A stretch of 64,000 nt of DNA, taken from positions 186,001-250,000 of the forward strand of contig WNYE01000020.1 in assembly GCA_021396245.1 (NCBI GenBank). Reading direction: 5' to 3'. The notes under the pieces are model-generated. The model was not told where the DNA came from. It did no database searches and saw only the letters and a program-made list of their open reading frames with translations. The translations under genes and the position numbers were made by a program. This stretch comes from Sporothrix humicola (Eukaryota; Ascomycota; Sordariomycetes; Ophiostomatales; Ophiostomataceae). Shown one piece after another: positions 37,763 to 47,935 of this stretch (the stretch's first letter is position 1; every line of letters starts with the position of its first letter).

Positions 37763-40219
37763 ATGTCGTCCGCGATGAGCGTTTCCCCCTCTTCTTCACC
37801 ACGTCGTATGCTACGTCCGCAGCAGCATGCTTCCCCGCTTGCAACCCAGCTTAGAGGCGAGGATCACGACACTTACGACGAGTACAACGGCTACAGATCC
37901 TTTGCAGCACACGAAGCTCCTCCAACACCAACCAAGGACCGTGGTCGAGGCGGTGATCGTGGCGGCTTCTACCAAATCTCTCTCAACGACGGTTCAGCAT
38001 CACTATCACAGCAGGCCGCCTCGCCACGCCCTGCAGTCGATCCCTTGAGCCCCTCTTCTGTTTCTTCGTCTTCCTACCAACCTTATCAAGCACAAACACA
38101 ACAGCATACCCTAGCTCACACGCGCGCGCAAAGCTACAGCCAAGGCTACAGTCGCAACGACAACTACGGCTATCGTCCCTCATACGCTTCGAACAGTGCT
38201 GCCTCACCCTCCGCCGCACACTCACGAAAGCTCAGCTCCGGCAACCTTCGCCCGGTACAGGAGTACCATAACGCCTTTGCCAATGGGGACACTGCCTACG
38301 AGGCCTCTCCATCAATATCCGCGTCACCCAGTCTGCCGCGGCCGCCGTCCACCTCGGCCTCACCTGCACATTCGCCCACGCCATCTACTTCTTCGTCACA
38401 CTTTGCCACTCTTTCCTCTGCCTCGCGCGCCTTCTTAGAGCACCGCCGGCAGCAGTCGATTCCGAACTTGTTGCCGTCCATCCAGTCGATCGGCAGGAAC
38501 CTTGGCCGGGCTATCTCGCCTGACCGTTCGCTGCGCTCGTTCCAGACGTCTTCTCGGCCTCCCATTCCGGATTATAGAAACGATCGGAACACTAGCGGCG
38601 GCAGCGGAGGCCGTCACAGAGACGACGAGGACGACAGTGGAAGCAGCGACGACTATAGCGACAGCGAAGACGACGACTACGACAGTGAAGAAGACGGGGA
38701 CGACAGCCGTCGCAACAGTGGAAATATGGGCTTTACTGGCGACGCACGGCCAACAAGACGGGGCGATGACTCGTACACAACCCACAAGGGCAGCAACAAC
38801 GGCAACAGCAAAGGTCTCACAGAGTCTCCATCCGTGGTGAACGGGTTTTCAAATTGGTTGTCGGGAGGTTCTAAAGCCACGAGCCCGGATCGGGCCGCAT
38901 TTTTGTCATCGTCACGTGCCACAACTCCCGAGCCCACAAATTTAGTGTTACGCGGGGCGGTCAACGGTGCCAGCCCGACTGCCCGCCGAGCCATGTCCGT
39001 TGCTAGTGATGCATCGGCTACTCCAAGGAGTTCCATCGCAGCAGCAGCGTCCACTACATCTCCATCACGATTCTCTCAGCTTGCCACCTCCATGACGGCA
39101 ACGCTCTCACGCCTCACACAACAACAGTCACCAGTTAGCCCACGAGCCGCTGGTGCATCATTTGAAAATGATGAAATTTACAACCTAGACTTAGATGCTG
39201 CCCTCTTCCCCGCTGGTCAACCGTCTGAGCGGGACGCCTTTTCACCAGCTGCCTTTAAGAATCTTGAGACAAACGCGTTGGGCGCCCTGCGTCGAATGCA
39301 GGCAGCCTACCGGCAGCGGGCCGTTGCTCACTGGGACTTGGCGGCTGAAAAGAGCGTGCGTGACGAAGAGCTCGAAGAGGCTGAGACTCGTGCCCAACAC
39401 CTCAAGATGCAACTCGAGGGCATGGCACGGCGAGCCGCCGACCAGCAAAAAGAGATGCAGCTCTTGATGGATGAGCTAGCAGCCGAGAAAAAGGCACGTG
39501 CACAAGAGCGAGCCATGCTGCTGTCTGGTATTCCCACAACACCAACAGCGACAGCTACGGCATCGACAGCCTCCACAATCTTGTCCGAGGATCTGGGCGT
39601 CGACGAAGCACAGCGCGACCAGAAGAGACGGAGTGCTTCTTGGCGGCGCCGCAGCCTCAAGTCCAATGGCAGCAGCTACGACGGTAACAACTACACCGAC
39701 GATGGCGACGAGGAAGAGGAAGAGGGTGAGATCAGCAGTGCCCTCGACGACGATGAGCGGAGCAATGGCGGCAGTAGCGTGTTCTCGCGCTCACGCAGCC
39801 CGACCTTCACGCCGAGCATCAACCTCAACCTCGACCATACAGCAGGCGGCAATGACAACCAGCCTCAGGTGGCTCACCCCCGTGTGGCGGCACTGGGCTC
39901 TGGCGGTTCGATGCGTCTACCAAGCAACCGCTCCGTGTCCTCGGCTTCTACGGCCACTGTCGTCTCTCAATTTCAGCAACAGCCCATGACCACGTTCCAG
40001 AAGCTCATGAAGAACATGACGGCGGCCATCAAGGATGAGGAGCCCGATCGTTTTGGCACAAGCAGCTGCCGCAACTGTCGCGGTGAGGATGTCAGCTTTG
40101 CCTGGAACACAGTCAGTGTGCTGCGCGATGAGAACAAGCATCTCAAGCAGCGTGTCGGCCAGCTTGAGGTGGCAGTCGAGGGCGCTTTAGACATGGTCAA
40201 CGGCGTTGGCCTTGACTAA
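37763..40219 (+). CDS. Conserved fungal coiled-coil protein of unknown function
   Basis: Single open frame of 818 residues from an ATG in context CACCCATGT. I recognise no enzyme domain. Residues about 1-270 are Ser/Pro/Gln-rich and disordered. Residues about 275-320 are very acidic (runs of Asp, Glu and Ser). A second Ser/Thr/Ala-rich stretch follows. Residues about 490-595 are helical with heptad-like spacing (ALGALRRMQAAYRQRAVAHW, then EELEEAETRAQHLKMQLEGM), predicted coiled coil. The C-terminal 70 residues look like the conserved end: FQKLMKNMTAAIKDEEPDRF, a CRNC pair, WNTVSVLRDENKHLKQRVGQ, again helical. The arrangement resembles an uncharacterised family common in Pezizomycotina. A scaffold or adaptor role would fit, but that is only inferred from composition. 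No intron is needed; an intron in the 5' leader is possible. Confidence 0.85.
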   Translation: MSSAMSVSPSSSPRRMLRPQQHASPLATQLRGEDHDTYDEYNGYRSFAAHEAPPTPTKDRGRGGDRGGFYQISLNDGSASLSQQAASPRPAVDPLSPSSVSSSSYQPYQAQTQQHTLAHTRAQSYSQGYSRNDNYGYRPSYASNSAASPSAAHSRKLSSGNLRPVQEYHNAFANGDTAYEASPSISASPSLPRPPSTSASPAHSPTPSTSSSHFATLSSASRAFLEHRRQQSIPNLLPSIQSIGRNLGRAISPDRSLRSFQTSSRPPIPDYRNDRNTSGGSGGRHRDDEDDSGSSDDYSDSEDDDYDSEEDGDDSRRNSGNMGFTGDARPTRRGDDSYTTHKGSNNGNSKGLTESPSVVNGFSNWLSGGSKATSPDRAAFLSSSRATTPEPTNLVLRGAVNGASPTARRAMSVASDASATPRSSIAAAASTTSPSRFSQLATSMTATLSRLTQQQSPVSPRAAGASFENDEIYNLDLDAALFPAGQPSERDAFSPAAFKNLETNALGALRRMQAAYRQRAVAHWDLAAEKSVRDEELEEAETRAQHLKMQLEGMARRAADQQKEMQLLMDELAAEKKARAQERAMLLSGIPTTPTATATASTASTILSEDLGVDEAQRDQKRRSASWRRRSLKSNGSSYDGNNYTDDGDEEEEEGEISSALDDDERSNGGSSVFSRSRSPTFTPSINLNLDHTAGGNDNQPQVAHPRVAALGSGGSMRLPSNRSVSSASTATVVSQFQQQPMTTFQKLMKNMTAAIKDEEPDRFGTSSCRNCRGEDVSFAWNTVSVLRDENKHLKQRVGQLEVAVEGALDMVNGVGLD

Positions 40220-40812
40220 GATCTACTCATCATATCCTGCTTATCCTCATTTTTTTCTACTCTCATGCTTTCTCTAGTTCATTTTCTCTTTCACCTTGAT
40301 TTTTCTCCTCTATATTTTCACCAGCGTCTCTTTCATTTCATTCTATTTCTTACTTCTCACAACTGTGCATCGTCTTGTATATGGGTGCCCTCAGGTTGGG
40401 TATGGTGTTGGGTTGGGGGTAAGAAAACAGGTTGGCTTGGGCGGACAAATTTTCATGTAGACTCTGGATGTAAATGTCTACCATTTTAGAACTTAAGTAG
40501 AGTGATTTCTGCAAGATAGAACAGCAAATATAACTTGCATTGGGCAACATAAAGAGCCATACCATAAGTATAACCATCTATGATGCCAGGTCGTCCATGA
40601 TGCACGTCGTGCCCAGCTTATATATCACCAGTGCCTGTCTACAGATAAACTGTTGCAAACTCCGATACGATCTTTGTATGATGCTTATTATTTCCTTTTC
40701 GTTCCGACAACCGCCGCGTTCTTTATGTACAATCGGTGCCGATGCTAATATGACAAAATGAACTCTATGTCCTCACTTCCCCGCGCCTCCTCTTCATGAC
40801 CTCTGGTCCGAT
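40220..40812. other. Convergent 3' spacer
   Basis: Trailers of the plus-strand coiled-coil gene and of the minus-strand NDUFB3 gene meet here. The DNA is AT-rich with poly-pyrimidine tracts just after the first stop codon. No gene seen. Confidence 0.5.
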
Positions 40813-41321
40813 CTAGTGGTGCTCCTCGCCGTGGCCGTGGCCGTGGTCGTCGCCCTTGAGGAAGAAGTGCTCGTAGCCGCAGTATGCCGCAAATGCCACC
40901 GTCGCGATGCCGAGGCCGGGGAAGCTGCCCTTGAAACGGTTCCACCGCGTGAACTGGCCGCGGTAGCGCCATGCCTCGCTGTCGTTGTGTCAGGATGCAA
41001 TTTCAAAGCCAGAATAAATTTCCGGTCGGGCCACAACTTACTGACGCTCCCACGGGTCGTACCGTGGCGTGCCGCTGGCTTTGCGAAAGGCGCGGATGTC
41101 GAAGCCCGTGATGTTGGGCTCGGGGCCGTGGGACGCCCGTAGTAATCTGGAGAGAGCGGAAGCACCGCTGGTCAGCCAATTGCCATCTCATATTCGCCTC
41201 CAAGACAGCAATATCCCTCCTCCTCCCTGTCTGCCCCCCTCGTGCTCGTCGTCGTTCCCCGAACTCTCATTGCTTCGGTCGATCGGGTGTCGTTGTTTTT
41301 GGCTCACCTTGTCGGGTACAT
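40813..41321 (-). CDS. NDUFB3: NADH:ubiquinone oxidoreductase (complex I) subunit NDUFB3/B12
   Basis: Three exons on the minus strand: 41321-41308 (only 14 nt), 41146-41042 and 40978-40813, giving 94 residues. The pieces join as MYPTR|LLRASHGPEPNITGFD, then DPWER|HEAWRYRGQFTRWN, with GT-AG introns of 161 and 63 nt and matching phases. No single open frame shows it; the longest frame here is the wrong one over exon 2. Diagnostic of the B12 family are NITGFDIRAFRKASGTPRYD, the EAWRYRG...FTRWNRFKG motif, one membrane segment (GLGIATVAFAAYCGYE) and a His-rich C-terminus. It is an accessory subunit of the membrane arm in the inner mitochondrial membrane; no cleavable presequence is evident, as usual for the family. 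It is head-to-head with CAF1, with 1.1 kb between the starts. The 14-nt exon rests on the only ATG upstream and a GTGAGC donor. Confidence 0.9.
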
Positions 41322-42420
41322 TGTGGTCAATTCGGTGCGTCGATCGAGGATGGTGTGCCTTTCGATATAATCTCAATACACGGATGTCTGTCGGAACGGC
41401 ACACGCGGTGTGGGGGGCCGTGGTCGTCAATGTCGTCGTCGCGAGAGGTGATGCGATGGTCCGAAAACGAGAGCAGCGCCAGAAGCCGCAAAATAATCGA
41501 CGGCCTCGGATTGGGTGGATTGGATTTGCCTGGCTCCATTGGGAACCGACTGCTGTTCCAGCACTGTTGACCGCTGTAGTTACAGGCACCTAGTCACTAA
41601 GCTTTGCTGCCCTTGCAGTTTAGTCACCTAGAGACAAATGTGGGGCAGACGTATCCACTCTTGACTCTCCGTCGCCGTAGCTCTCGGATTATTGGATACT
41701 CCGTCATGCGTCTGGCCGTGGTCGCTGCTTCCCTCCCACCCCAAGCGCCGCGAAAGGCTCTCTCCATGCAAATGGAAAGCGCCAATGATTGCGAACCTTC
41801 TGCGCTGGCCTTCCTGCTCCTTACATTTTCTGGCAACCCATCGTCACATCAACACCTCTCCCTCAACCGACGAAACCCCCCTTCATCTATCACAGCCCTT
41901 GCATAAGCACCGTTTCCCGACGTCGACTTCCTTCTCGTTGCACCGATCCCCCCGACCAGCGACACGACGATCGAGCACTTCAGCTTTGTGGCACCTCCTA
42001 GTTTTATCATCGACGGTATTTTGCTACAAAGGTAAGAAAACTTTGAAAAATATCGGACCTCTGCTTTTGGCCTTAATTCTATATCCAGAGATTAAGGCAC
42101 ATTACTGGGCCCGTGTCTACCACTACGTGTCTTGATGGCGTTAGGTTCTAATGCGTGTTTTCGCCTTCAGCATCGTTTAACCCCCCATCGCCTGGACGAG
42201 ACTTGACGATTGGCCTCTTTTCTCATCAGCGAAACGCGAATTTGATATCGAATATTCTTACCGACACGTGGTCACAGAACGCCGCCGACGAAGCTTGTGT
42301 CAGACGCGACAGACAACACGCGACTCGGTTTCCGGTTCTGACCTTCCAACACTCCAAACCAAAACACAAAAAAGGCTGCCGTGAGCGACCTTGAAACCGA
42401 GATCGAGAGAAAGAGATACG
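41322..42420. promoter_or_regulatory. Divergent intergenic region between NDUFB3 and CAF1
   Basis: About 1.1 kb between two head-to-head start codons. A GTAAGA donor-like site near 42031 with a TATATCCAG acceptor near 42090, and a TTCGCCTTCAG acceptor near 42170, suggest one or two introns in the CAF1 leader; this is inference. Confidence 0.5.
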
Positions 42421-44195
42421 ATGCCTCCACCGGTGGCTCGGTTCCAGAGTGGACCGAACGCCATATATCATCAACAATACAATGCCCACCCACAAGCCGG
42501 TCATCCGGGGGCCCAGCACCCGTCACTCGGCCAGCAGTCATACATGAACTCGGCGGCAGCACAGCTAAATCCCTTTGGCGGCAATGGCGCGTTGGGTCTG
42601 GCCGCAGCGGCATCGATGAACCCAGGTGCCGGCGGGTTTGGTGTTGGCGACAACTCGGGCCTGGCCAGCCAGGCTGCTAGAATGGGCTTTGCACACGGCG
42701 CGCAGCTTCAGCAACAACAGGCGCAACAGCAGGCACAACAGGCACAATCACACCAGCAACAGCTGCATCACCAGCAGGTGCAGCACGCTCAGCAACAACA
42801 CCACAATCACCACCACCAGCTGCACACCGCGCTCGGTGAACCGCATCAAGGGCGCATGCCGACAAAGGGCAGAATACGAGAAGTCTGGAAGCACAACTTG
42901 GTGGAGGAAATGGCGGCAATCCGTGGCCTGGTGGACAAGTATCCGTATATTGCTATGGTAAGCTGAAACTTTGGCATGCAGCGGGCTTGCAGCTATTGGT
43001 GTAGTCTTTCTAACAGCGTTTCTAGGACACGGAATTCCCTGGCGTTGTCGCACGCCCAATGGGCAGTTTCCGCGGTAAGAGCGATTATCACTACCAATGC
43101 TTACGGACCAACGTCGACCTCCTCCGCGTTATCCAGATAGGTATCACCCTTTTCAACGAGGACGGCGAGACGCCCCCCGCACGGCCTGTGTCGACCGATG
43201 CTGGCGAGCTCGGTGGCCCTGTTGGCGGCCGTCGTGGCCATCAGGGCGGCTCACTGCCTTACTCATGGCAGTTCAACTTCAAGTTCTCGTTGAAGGATGA
43301 TATGTATAACCAAACATCCATCGACTCACTTGTTCAGGCTGGTATCGACTTCAATACCATGGAGCGTGACGGTATCGACCCTGTTGACTTTGCATCCCTC
43401 CTGATCCCCTCGGGCCTCGTCTGCTTTGACGAAGTCCACTGGATCTCCTTCCACGGTGGCTACGACTTTGGCTACCTGACGAAGCTTCTGCATTGCAAGC
43501 CGCTACCTAGCGACGAGATCGAGTTTGACCAGATTATGAAGCTGTACTTCCCGTCCACCTTTGACGTTAAGCACCTTATGAAGCACGCCATTCGCATGCA
43601 CAACACTGGCCAACTGACACCCGGCGACCCGTCGTCGATTGAAGTCCTGCAAAAGTTTGAGCATAAGTCAGGTCTCGAGAACATTGCAGAGGCTCTCAAG
43701 GTCAAGCGTGTCGGAGCTGCTCACCAGGCTGGCTCAGACAGCCTCTTGACCGGCCGTGTCTTTTTCCAGATGCGCGAGAAGATCTTCCACGGTGAGATCC
43801 CCACCGAGCAGGTCGGCAAGGTCTGGGGCCTAATGGTGCCCGACATTGCACCTGTTCCGGGCGTGGGTCACCTCGGTGGCTTCAGCAACCGCTACGGCGG
43901 CATGATGATGGGAGCCACCGGCGGTGCGGCCAGTGCGAGTGGCCTCGGCGGCGGGGATGCGGCCAGCGGTGTCGACGGCACTCCTGGCAACAGCAACGGT
44001 ATGAACGGAGCGAATGGTGCAAACGGTACGACCACGAACGGCGGTGCCCCGAGCACGCCGCACACCTCGACTGCAGGTCTGGTCAACACGCCTGCAGCGG
44101 GCAGCCACAACACCAATAGTATGGGAATGGGCCCGATGACGCCTGGCGGCGGCGGCGGCGTGTTTGGCAGCTTCGCATTCTCGGGGAGAAGCTAG
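42421..44195 (+). CDS. CAF1: CCR4-NOT deadenylase subunit CAF1/POP2
   Basis: Two exons, 42421-42957 and 43026-44195, with a 68-nt phase-0 intron (ATG|GTAAGC ... TTCTAG|GAC), giving 568 residues. The splice creates YPYIAMDTEFPGVVARP, the Exo I motif (D180, E182). Exo II is FHGGYDFGYL (D326) and Exo III is HQAGSDSLLTG (H412, D417), so the DEDDh 3'-5' exonuclease set is complete. The enzyme shortens mRNA poly(A) tails in the cytoplasm as part of CCR4-NOT. Unlike the compact human enzyme, it has an N-terminal tail of about 150 residues with a Gln/His-rich run (about residues 97-140), a 30-residue Gly/Arg insert after the first strand region (GGPVGGRRGHQGG), and a Gly/Asn/Thr-rich C-terminal tail ending FGSFAFSGRS. 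Beyond the TAG stop the same frame stays protein-like; see the separate entry. Confidence 0.97.
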
Positions 44196-44693
44196 GAGCC
44201 CCCTCAGAGACAGCAAGCTATTCTGGCCGCACAGGGACAGATGCCCGTTTCGGGGTTTTAGGCGAATCCGAATTCGCAACCACATTCAGCACACGCACCA
44301 CGATCAGCCTCCATGCAGGAGCCGAGACGGGGACAATACCGACCACAAAATCAAGGACGAGGGCGAGGACAGGGCAGGAGCCATGATCCTAGGGCTCAAG
44401 GACGACATGGCCAGCACGGAAACAGCACCGGAGTGTCGCCTAGACCGTCGCCTGGGCTGCAACAATCATATGGGCAGCTACTACCACCACCACCACCTCA
44501 TCTACCACCACAATTTTTGCCGCAATTACCACCTCAACACCCACCGCAGTTCATAATGGGACCGCAAGATATGTCTCAGGAGCTGCAGCCAATAGCACAA
44601 AATGGCAACTCGCATTTCAGGAGCTACTCAGTGGGAGGTGCTCCAAATGTTTTTGTTGACGTTGAAGGCTGGGTGCTTGGGCTCCCTGAATAA
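44196..44693 (+). other. In-frame P/Q-rich open stretch downstream of the CAF1 stop
   Basis: Reading on in the CAF1 frame after TAG (44193) gives 21 codons (EPPQRQQAILAAQGQMPVSG and a Phe), a second TAG at 44259, then an uninterrupted run to TAA at 44691. It is rich in Pro, Gln, Gly and Arg (QGRGRGQGRSHDPR, LLPPPPPHLPPQFLPQLPPQ) and ends VFVDVEGWVLGLPE. Its base composition is coding-like and unlike the T-rich trailer that follows after 44.75 kb. A frame-preserving candidate intron, GTATGA at 43999 to TTCAG at 44289 (291 nt), would remove both stops; it lacks a clear branch site. Alternatives are a former C-terminus lost by mutation, stop readthrough, or chance. Confidence 0.5.
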
Positions 44694-45521
44694 ATTTCCA
44701 ACGCGGGTCTGAGGACGAAGCCTTGGTCTACACCTTAAAGTTGAAGGGCTTTATCATGATCTTCTCCAACCTCGTCCTTGTCTCTCTTTTTGTGTTTTCC
44801 TGCCTCCGGCGTGTATAATTTTCTCTTTATCCTATTCATGTTCTCTCATTATCTGCGGTTTCCCTTGTTCCATTTCTTTTTCTTTTTCTCTTTTGCTTGT
44901 TTTTTAGTTCTTTAGTTTTTCATTAGGAGTGTATTTATTCTCTTTTCCGTTTGTTACAGGACACTTTCTATGAAGGACTTTTCAAAAAAGAACCTCTGGG
45001 TCCAAGGATCGGTGGGATGGGACAGGGAGGTGTGTAGTCTATGAGACTACTGTACCTGGTTTTGTTGCCTGGGTTTCCTGTCTGATTTCGTTTTCCTTTT
45101 TGTCCCGGGTGCTGCTGTTCCTTTATTTGGCTGCATATTGTATCTAGGTATTTATTTTTTGCACGGTGTTCTCCGTACTCCTGTATTTTTGGGTGGTCTC
45201 GTTGGCGTGTGGGAATTCTATTGTTTTGTTCTATCACAATAATCCATGGTCGCATCTTAATGAGTGAAAAACAAAATGATAAATGATATTGGTTGCAAAA
45301 TAATCATTTCTGACAAAAAATGAATGCAGTCTTTGGCACCGGTGCTCCCAGAACGCCATTTGGAAAGATACAATAAGCAATGAGTAGGAGAAACGAAGAA
45401 ACAACAAGTAAATGCAAATTCCAAGTAGTGCGCCGTCTTATGCAAGGAGAACAATAGAAAATGGTGCAAGACAAAAAGTGCAAGACGAAACACACGCCCA
45501 GCAGACCGCACAAGCAAGACC
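44694..45521. other. Convergent spacer between CAF1 and FYV10
   Basis: T-rich trailer of CAF1 with long poly-pyrimidine tracts at about 44.8-44.95 kb, then the AT-rich trailer of the minus-strand FYV10 gene. No gene recognised. Confidence 0.5.
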
Positions 45522-47045
45522 TTATGTGATAAATACCTTCTTGGCTTGGTCGATATGGTAGACTTCGTTTGTCCGAAGGTCCCGGATGTGGCCACTCGGC
45601 ATCCCCGTCTTGCGTGCGTACTCCATGAGTCGTTCCATTCCGTAAGCATGGCCGTTTGGCAGCAACATGAGGTCGTGTTCGACATGGCTCTTGCTGTGGT
45701 GAGCATAAGGCACATGGCGGGCCAGCTCGTTCAGTTCAATGGAGCAAATGGGGCAGATCGATGTGCCCATTTGCTGGCCCTGTGGGATCGTCCGAGCAAA
45801 TGGCGACCGTTTCGGCTTGCGGTCGCCATTCGTTCCTTCTTCAGCGCCGACTGTAGTGGTCGCAGATGCCCCATTCCCATTCAACAGGCTCACATGAGCG
45901 CGGCCGTTGAGCTGGCTAATGCCACTGATAGACAGTGATGATGTGGCACTGATCGATAGGCCAGAAACAGGCGCCGTTTCTGCGGCAGGCGACGCATGGC
46001 ACGCCGGGGTCTTGAGGGCCGAGAGACCTGATGATAGTGCCAGGTGCAGCAGCGGCACAGATGGCAGCGACAACAGCTGGTTGTGTGTGCTAGTAAACAG
46101 GTCTGCCAGCATAACCCAGCGCTCGTCATTCCACAACTCCGAGTACTCTTCGGGCGCCTCGCCGGCCGGGTAGCACATGAGCACAGCGGCCTGCTGACAC
46201 TCTTCTGGGTAGATAGCGTGGTATGGGGTCATGTACTTGCGTGCGTGGTTCACGGCATCGGCAAGACGGGCCATGTCTGGGTTGCGGACCATTTCGATAA
46301 ACTGCTGGAAACGCAGCATAAACTCCAGCTTGCTCTCCATCTTCCGCAGCTCCTTCTTGTTGTCGGTACACCAGGAGAGCGCTTCAGTGACGCTGTGGTC
46401 GCGGAGCAGCCGCTGCCGGATCTGAGACATGGTGGCAAACGTGTCAAGGTCGACAAGGTCTCGCAGTGTGCCCGAAGCGTCGTCATCCACCAGGGCGGCA
46501 GCGCTCGAGTTGTAGCCGTGACGGAGCAGGTAATCGACGAGCAGGCGGTCGAGGCGGCGGCGGCTCCAGGTCTCGTAGGCAACGTCGTCGAGAGAGTGCA
46601 TGCTGGCGAGCTGAGCTAGGTGCGCAGTCCGGGCCTCGACCTGGCGGTAGATCTTGGCTTCCTCCTCGGCACAGGCTTCGAGCTTGCGTTTCATACCACG
46701 CATGCGGGCAACCATGCCGTCAATGCTCTTGAGCACATCGTCTGTCGATGTCGCCGACCCAGCATTTTTTAGACCAGAGGTGGCGGCGTCCTTGAGGGTA
46801 TTCTTCACGGAAGTGCTCTCCTTTTCGACAATAAAATGGGCGGAGCGGAAGTTCTTGCGGAGGAGCTCGTAGGGTAACCGGAGGAGTGGCTGGTCCTATT
46901 AAGGGAAGTGTGGTTAGCTAGCTGCTTAGATAGAAAGAGAGAGGGACAGAGCACGCGGCAATAATCAACGTGAAATAGGAGTCTGAAGCTGTACCAGAAG
47001 AAGGTGGTTGGCCTTGTCGATTCGAGTCGCATCGTGGTTGGCCAT
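45522..47045 (-). CDS. FYV10: GID/CTLH E3 ubiquitin ligase subunit Gid9 (Fyv10/MAEA)
   Basis: Two exons on the minus strand, 47045-46995 and 46895-45522, with a 99-nt phase-0 intron (donor GTACAG, CTAAC-like branch, acceptor TTAATAG), giving 474 residues. The join reads KANHLLLDQPLLRLPYELL, the family's characteristic start. Domain order: helical N-terminus; LisH at about 125-155 (RLDRLLVDYLLRHGYNSSAA); CTLH and CRA at about 160-300 (ALSWCTDNKKELRKMESKLE, YMTPYHAIYPEE); a Ser/Ala/Gly-rich linker; and the C-terminal degenerate Gid-type RING with CPIC, HVPYAHHSKSH and LPNGHAYG. With Gid2 it forms the catalytic RING pair of the GID/CTLH ligase, which in yeast degrades gluconeogenic enzymes. The linker (about 305-375) looks disordered. 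ATG chosen as the first in frame; the peptide MANHDATRIDK fits homologues. Confidence 0.96.
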
Positions 47046-47850
47046 CGTGAAGCTGTTGTCTCTGTCTCGCAGAGAACACGATCAACAGTCTCGCCGCTTG
47101 CTCGCGAAAAAGACTGGAGTTAGGTGCCCGTTTCTGGCGTTCCAGCGCCAAAAATGGGATATCGTGATGTCGTCGAAATGAAGATAAATGAGGCGAATTG
47201 AACAGCGACGTCGAACAAGGGCGGCGAGCTCGGCTGCGTCTCACGCTCAGTGGTCCAGTGACCTCAGCCTGGGTGCTGGGCCGCAATAATAATTGTAGCG
47301 GCGGGCGAGCTGCGGCTGGCGGCAATAGGCGGTATTTGCATGCGAGGATGCGAGGTCGAAGATTTGTTTATATTGTTGTCCAGAATCTTTGGCGGTTTCC
47401 CTTCTTTCCCAAACCGCCTGTTTGCTGTGCCGTCAGAGCTTGCGTTGTTTGCGATCAAGAGAGGCCGGGAGGTCCTTCGTTCCTTCCTGGAAGGCGGGCT
47501 GATGAGGAGGTGATTATGACGGAAGAGCACCTTCTCCGATTCCGCCACGGGTTGGGTTAGGCGGTGATACTGAGGAGGGAAGGTGCTAACGGGCCGTTAT
47601 TGGCCCAAGCTTTCCAAGTAGTGGCAAGTTCCAACAGCGCTGAAGAGACGAGGCTGTCCACTGGAACGTGTTTTCTACAGCGCATTCTCCCGTCTTTTCA
47701 GTGGACGACCTCTTTTCTCAGATATTTGCCTCAAATGTCTGCAGCAAAACATCAGGTTTACAGCCATTTTGAAGCTGCAAGGCTGAAGGGAAGGCTTTCA
47801 AGTTGACTTTGCGTCGCAAAAGGATAAATAAGAAATGAGTGAGAAAAGCA

Positions 47851-47856
47851 AAAAAA
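47851..47856 (-). terminator. Pol III oligo-T terminator of tRNA-Arg
   Basis: The plus-strand A6 run reads as T6 just downstream of the tRNA 3' end on the minus strand. Confidence 0.8.
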
Positions 47857-47863
47857 GAAATCC

Positions 47864-47935
47864 CGATCCAGGCAGGGATCGAACCTGCAATCTCTTGGTT
47901 CGTAGCCAAGCGCCTTGCCATTTGGCCACTGGACC
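47864..47935 (-). tRNA. tRNA-Arg (anticodon ACG)
   Basis: 72 nt, intronless. The 7-bp acceptor stem GGTCCAG/CTGGATC closes with one G-U pair. D arm GCC/GGC; anticodon stem CTTGG/CCAAG with loop CTACGAA, anticodon ACG (47903-47901), which reads CGU and, after A34-to-I editing, CGC and CGA. T arm GCAGG-TTCGATC-CCTGC. Internal promoter boxes are intact (A-box-like GTGGCCAAATGG; B box GGTTCGATCCC). A run of six T on the transcribed strand (47851-47856) follows about 8 nt downstream as Pol III terminator. CCA is not encoded, as expected in eukaryotes. Confidence 0.96.
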
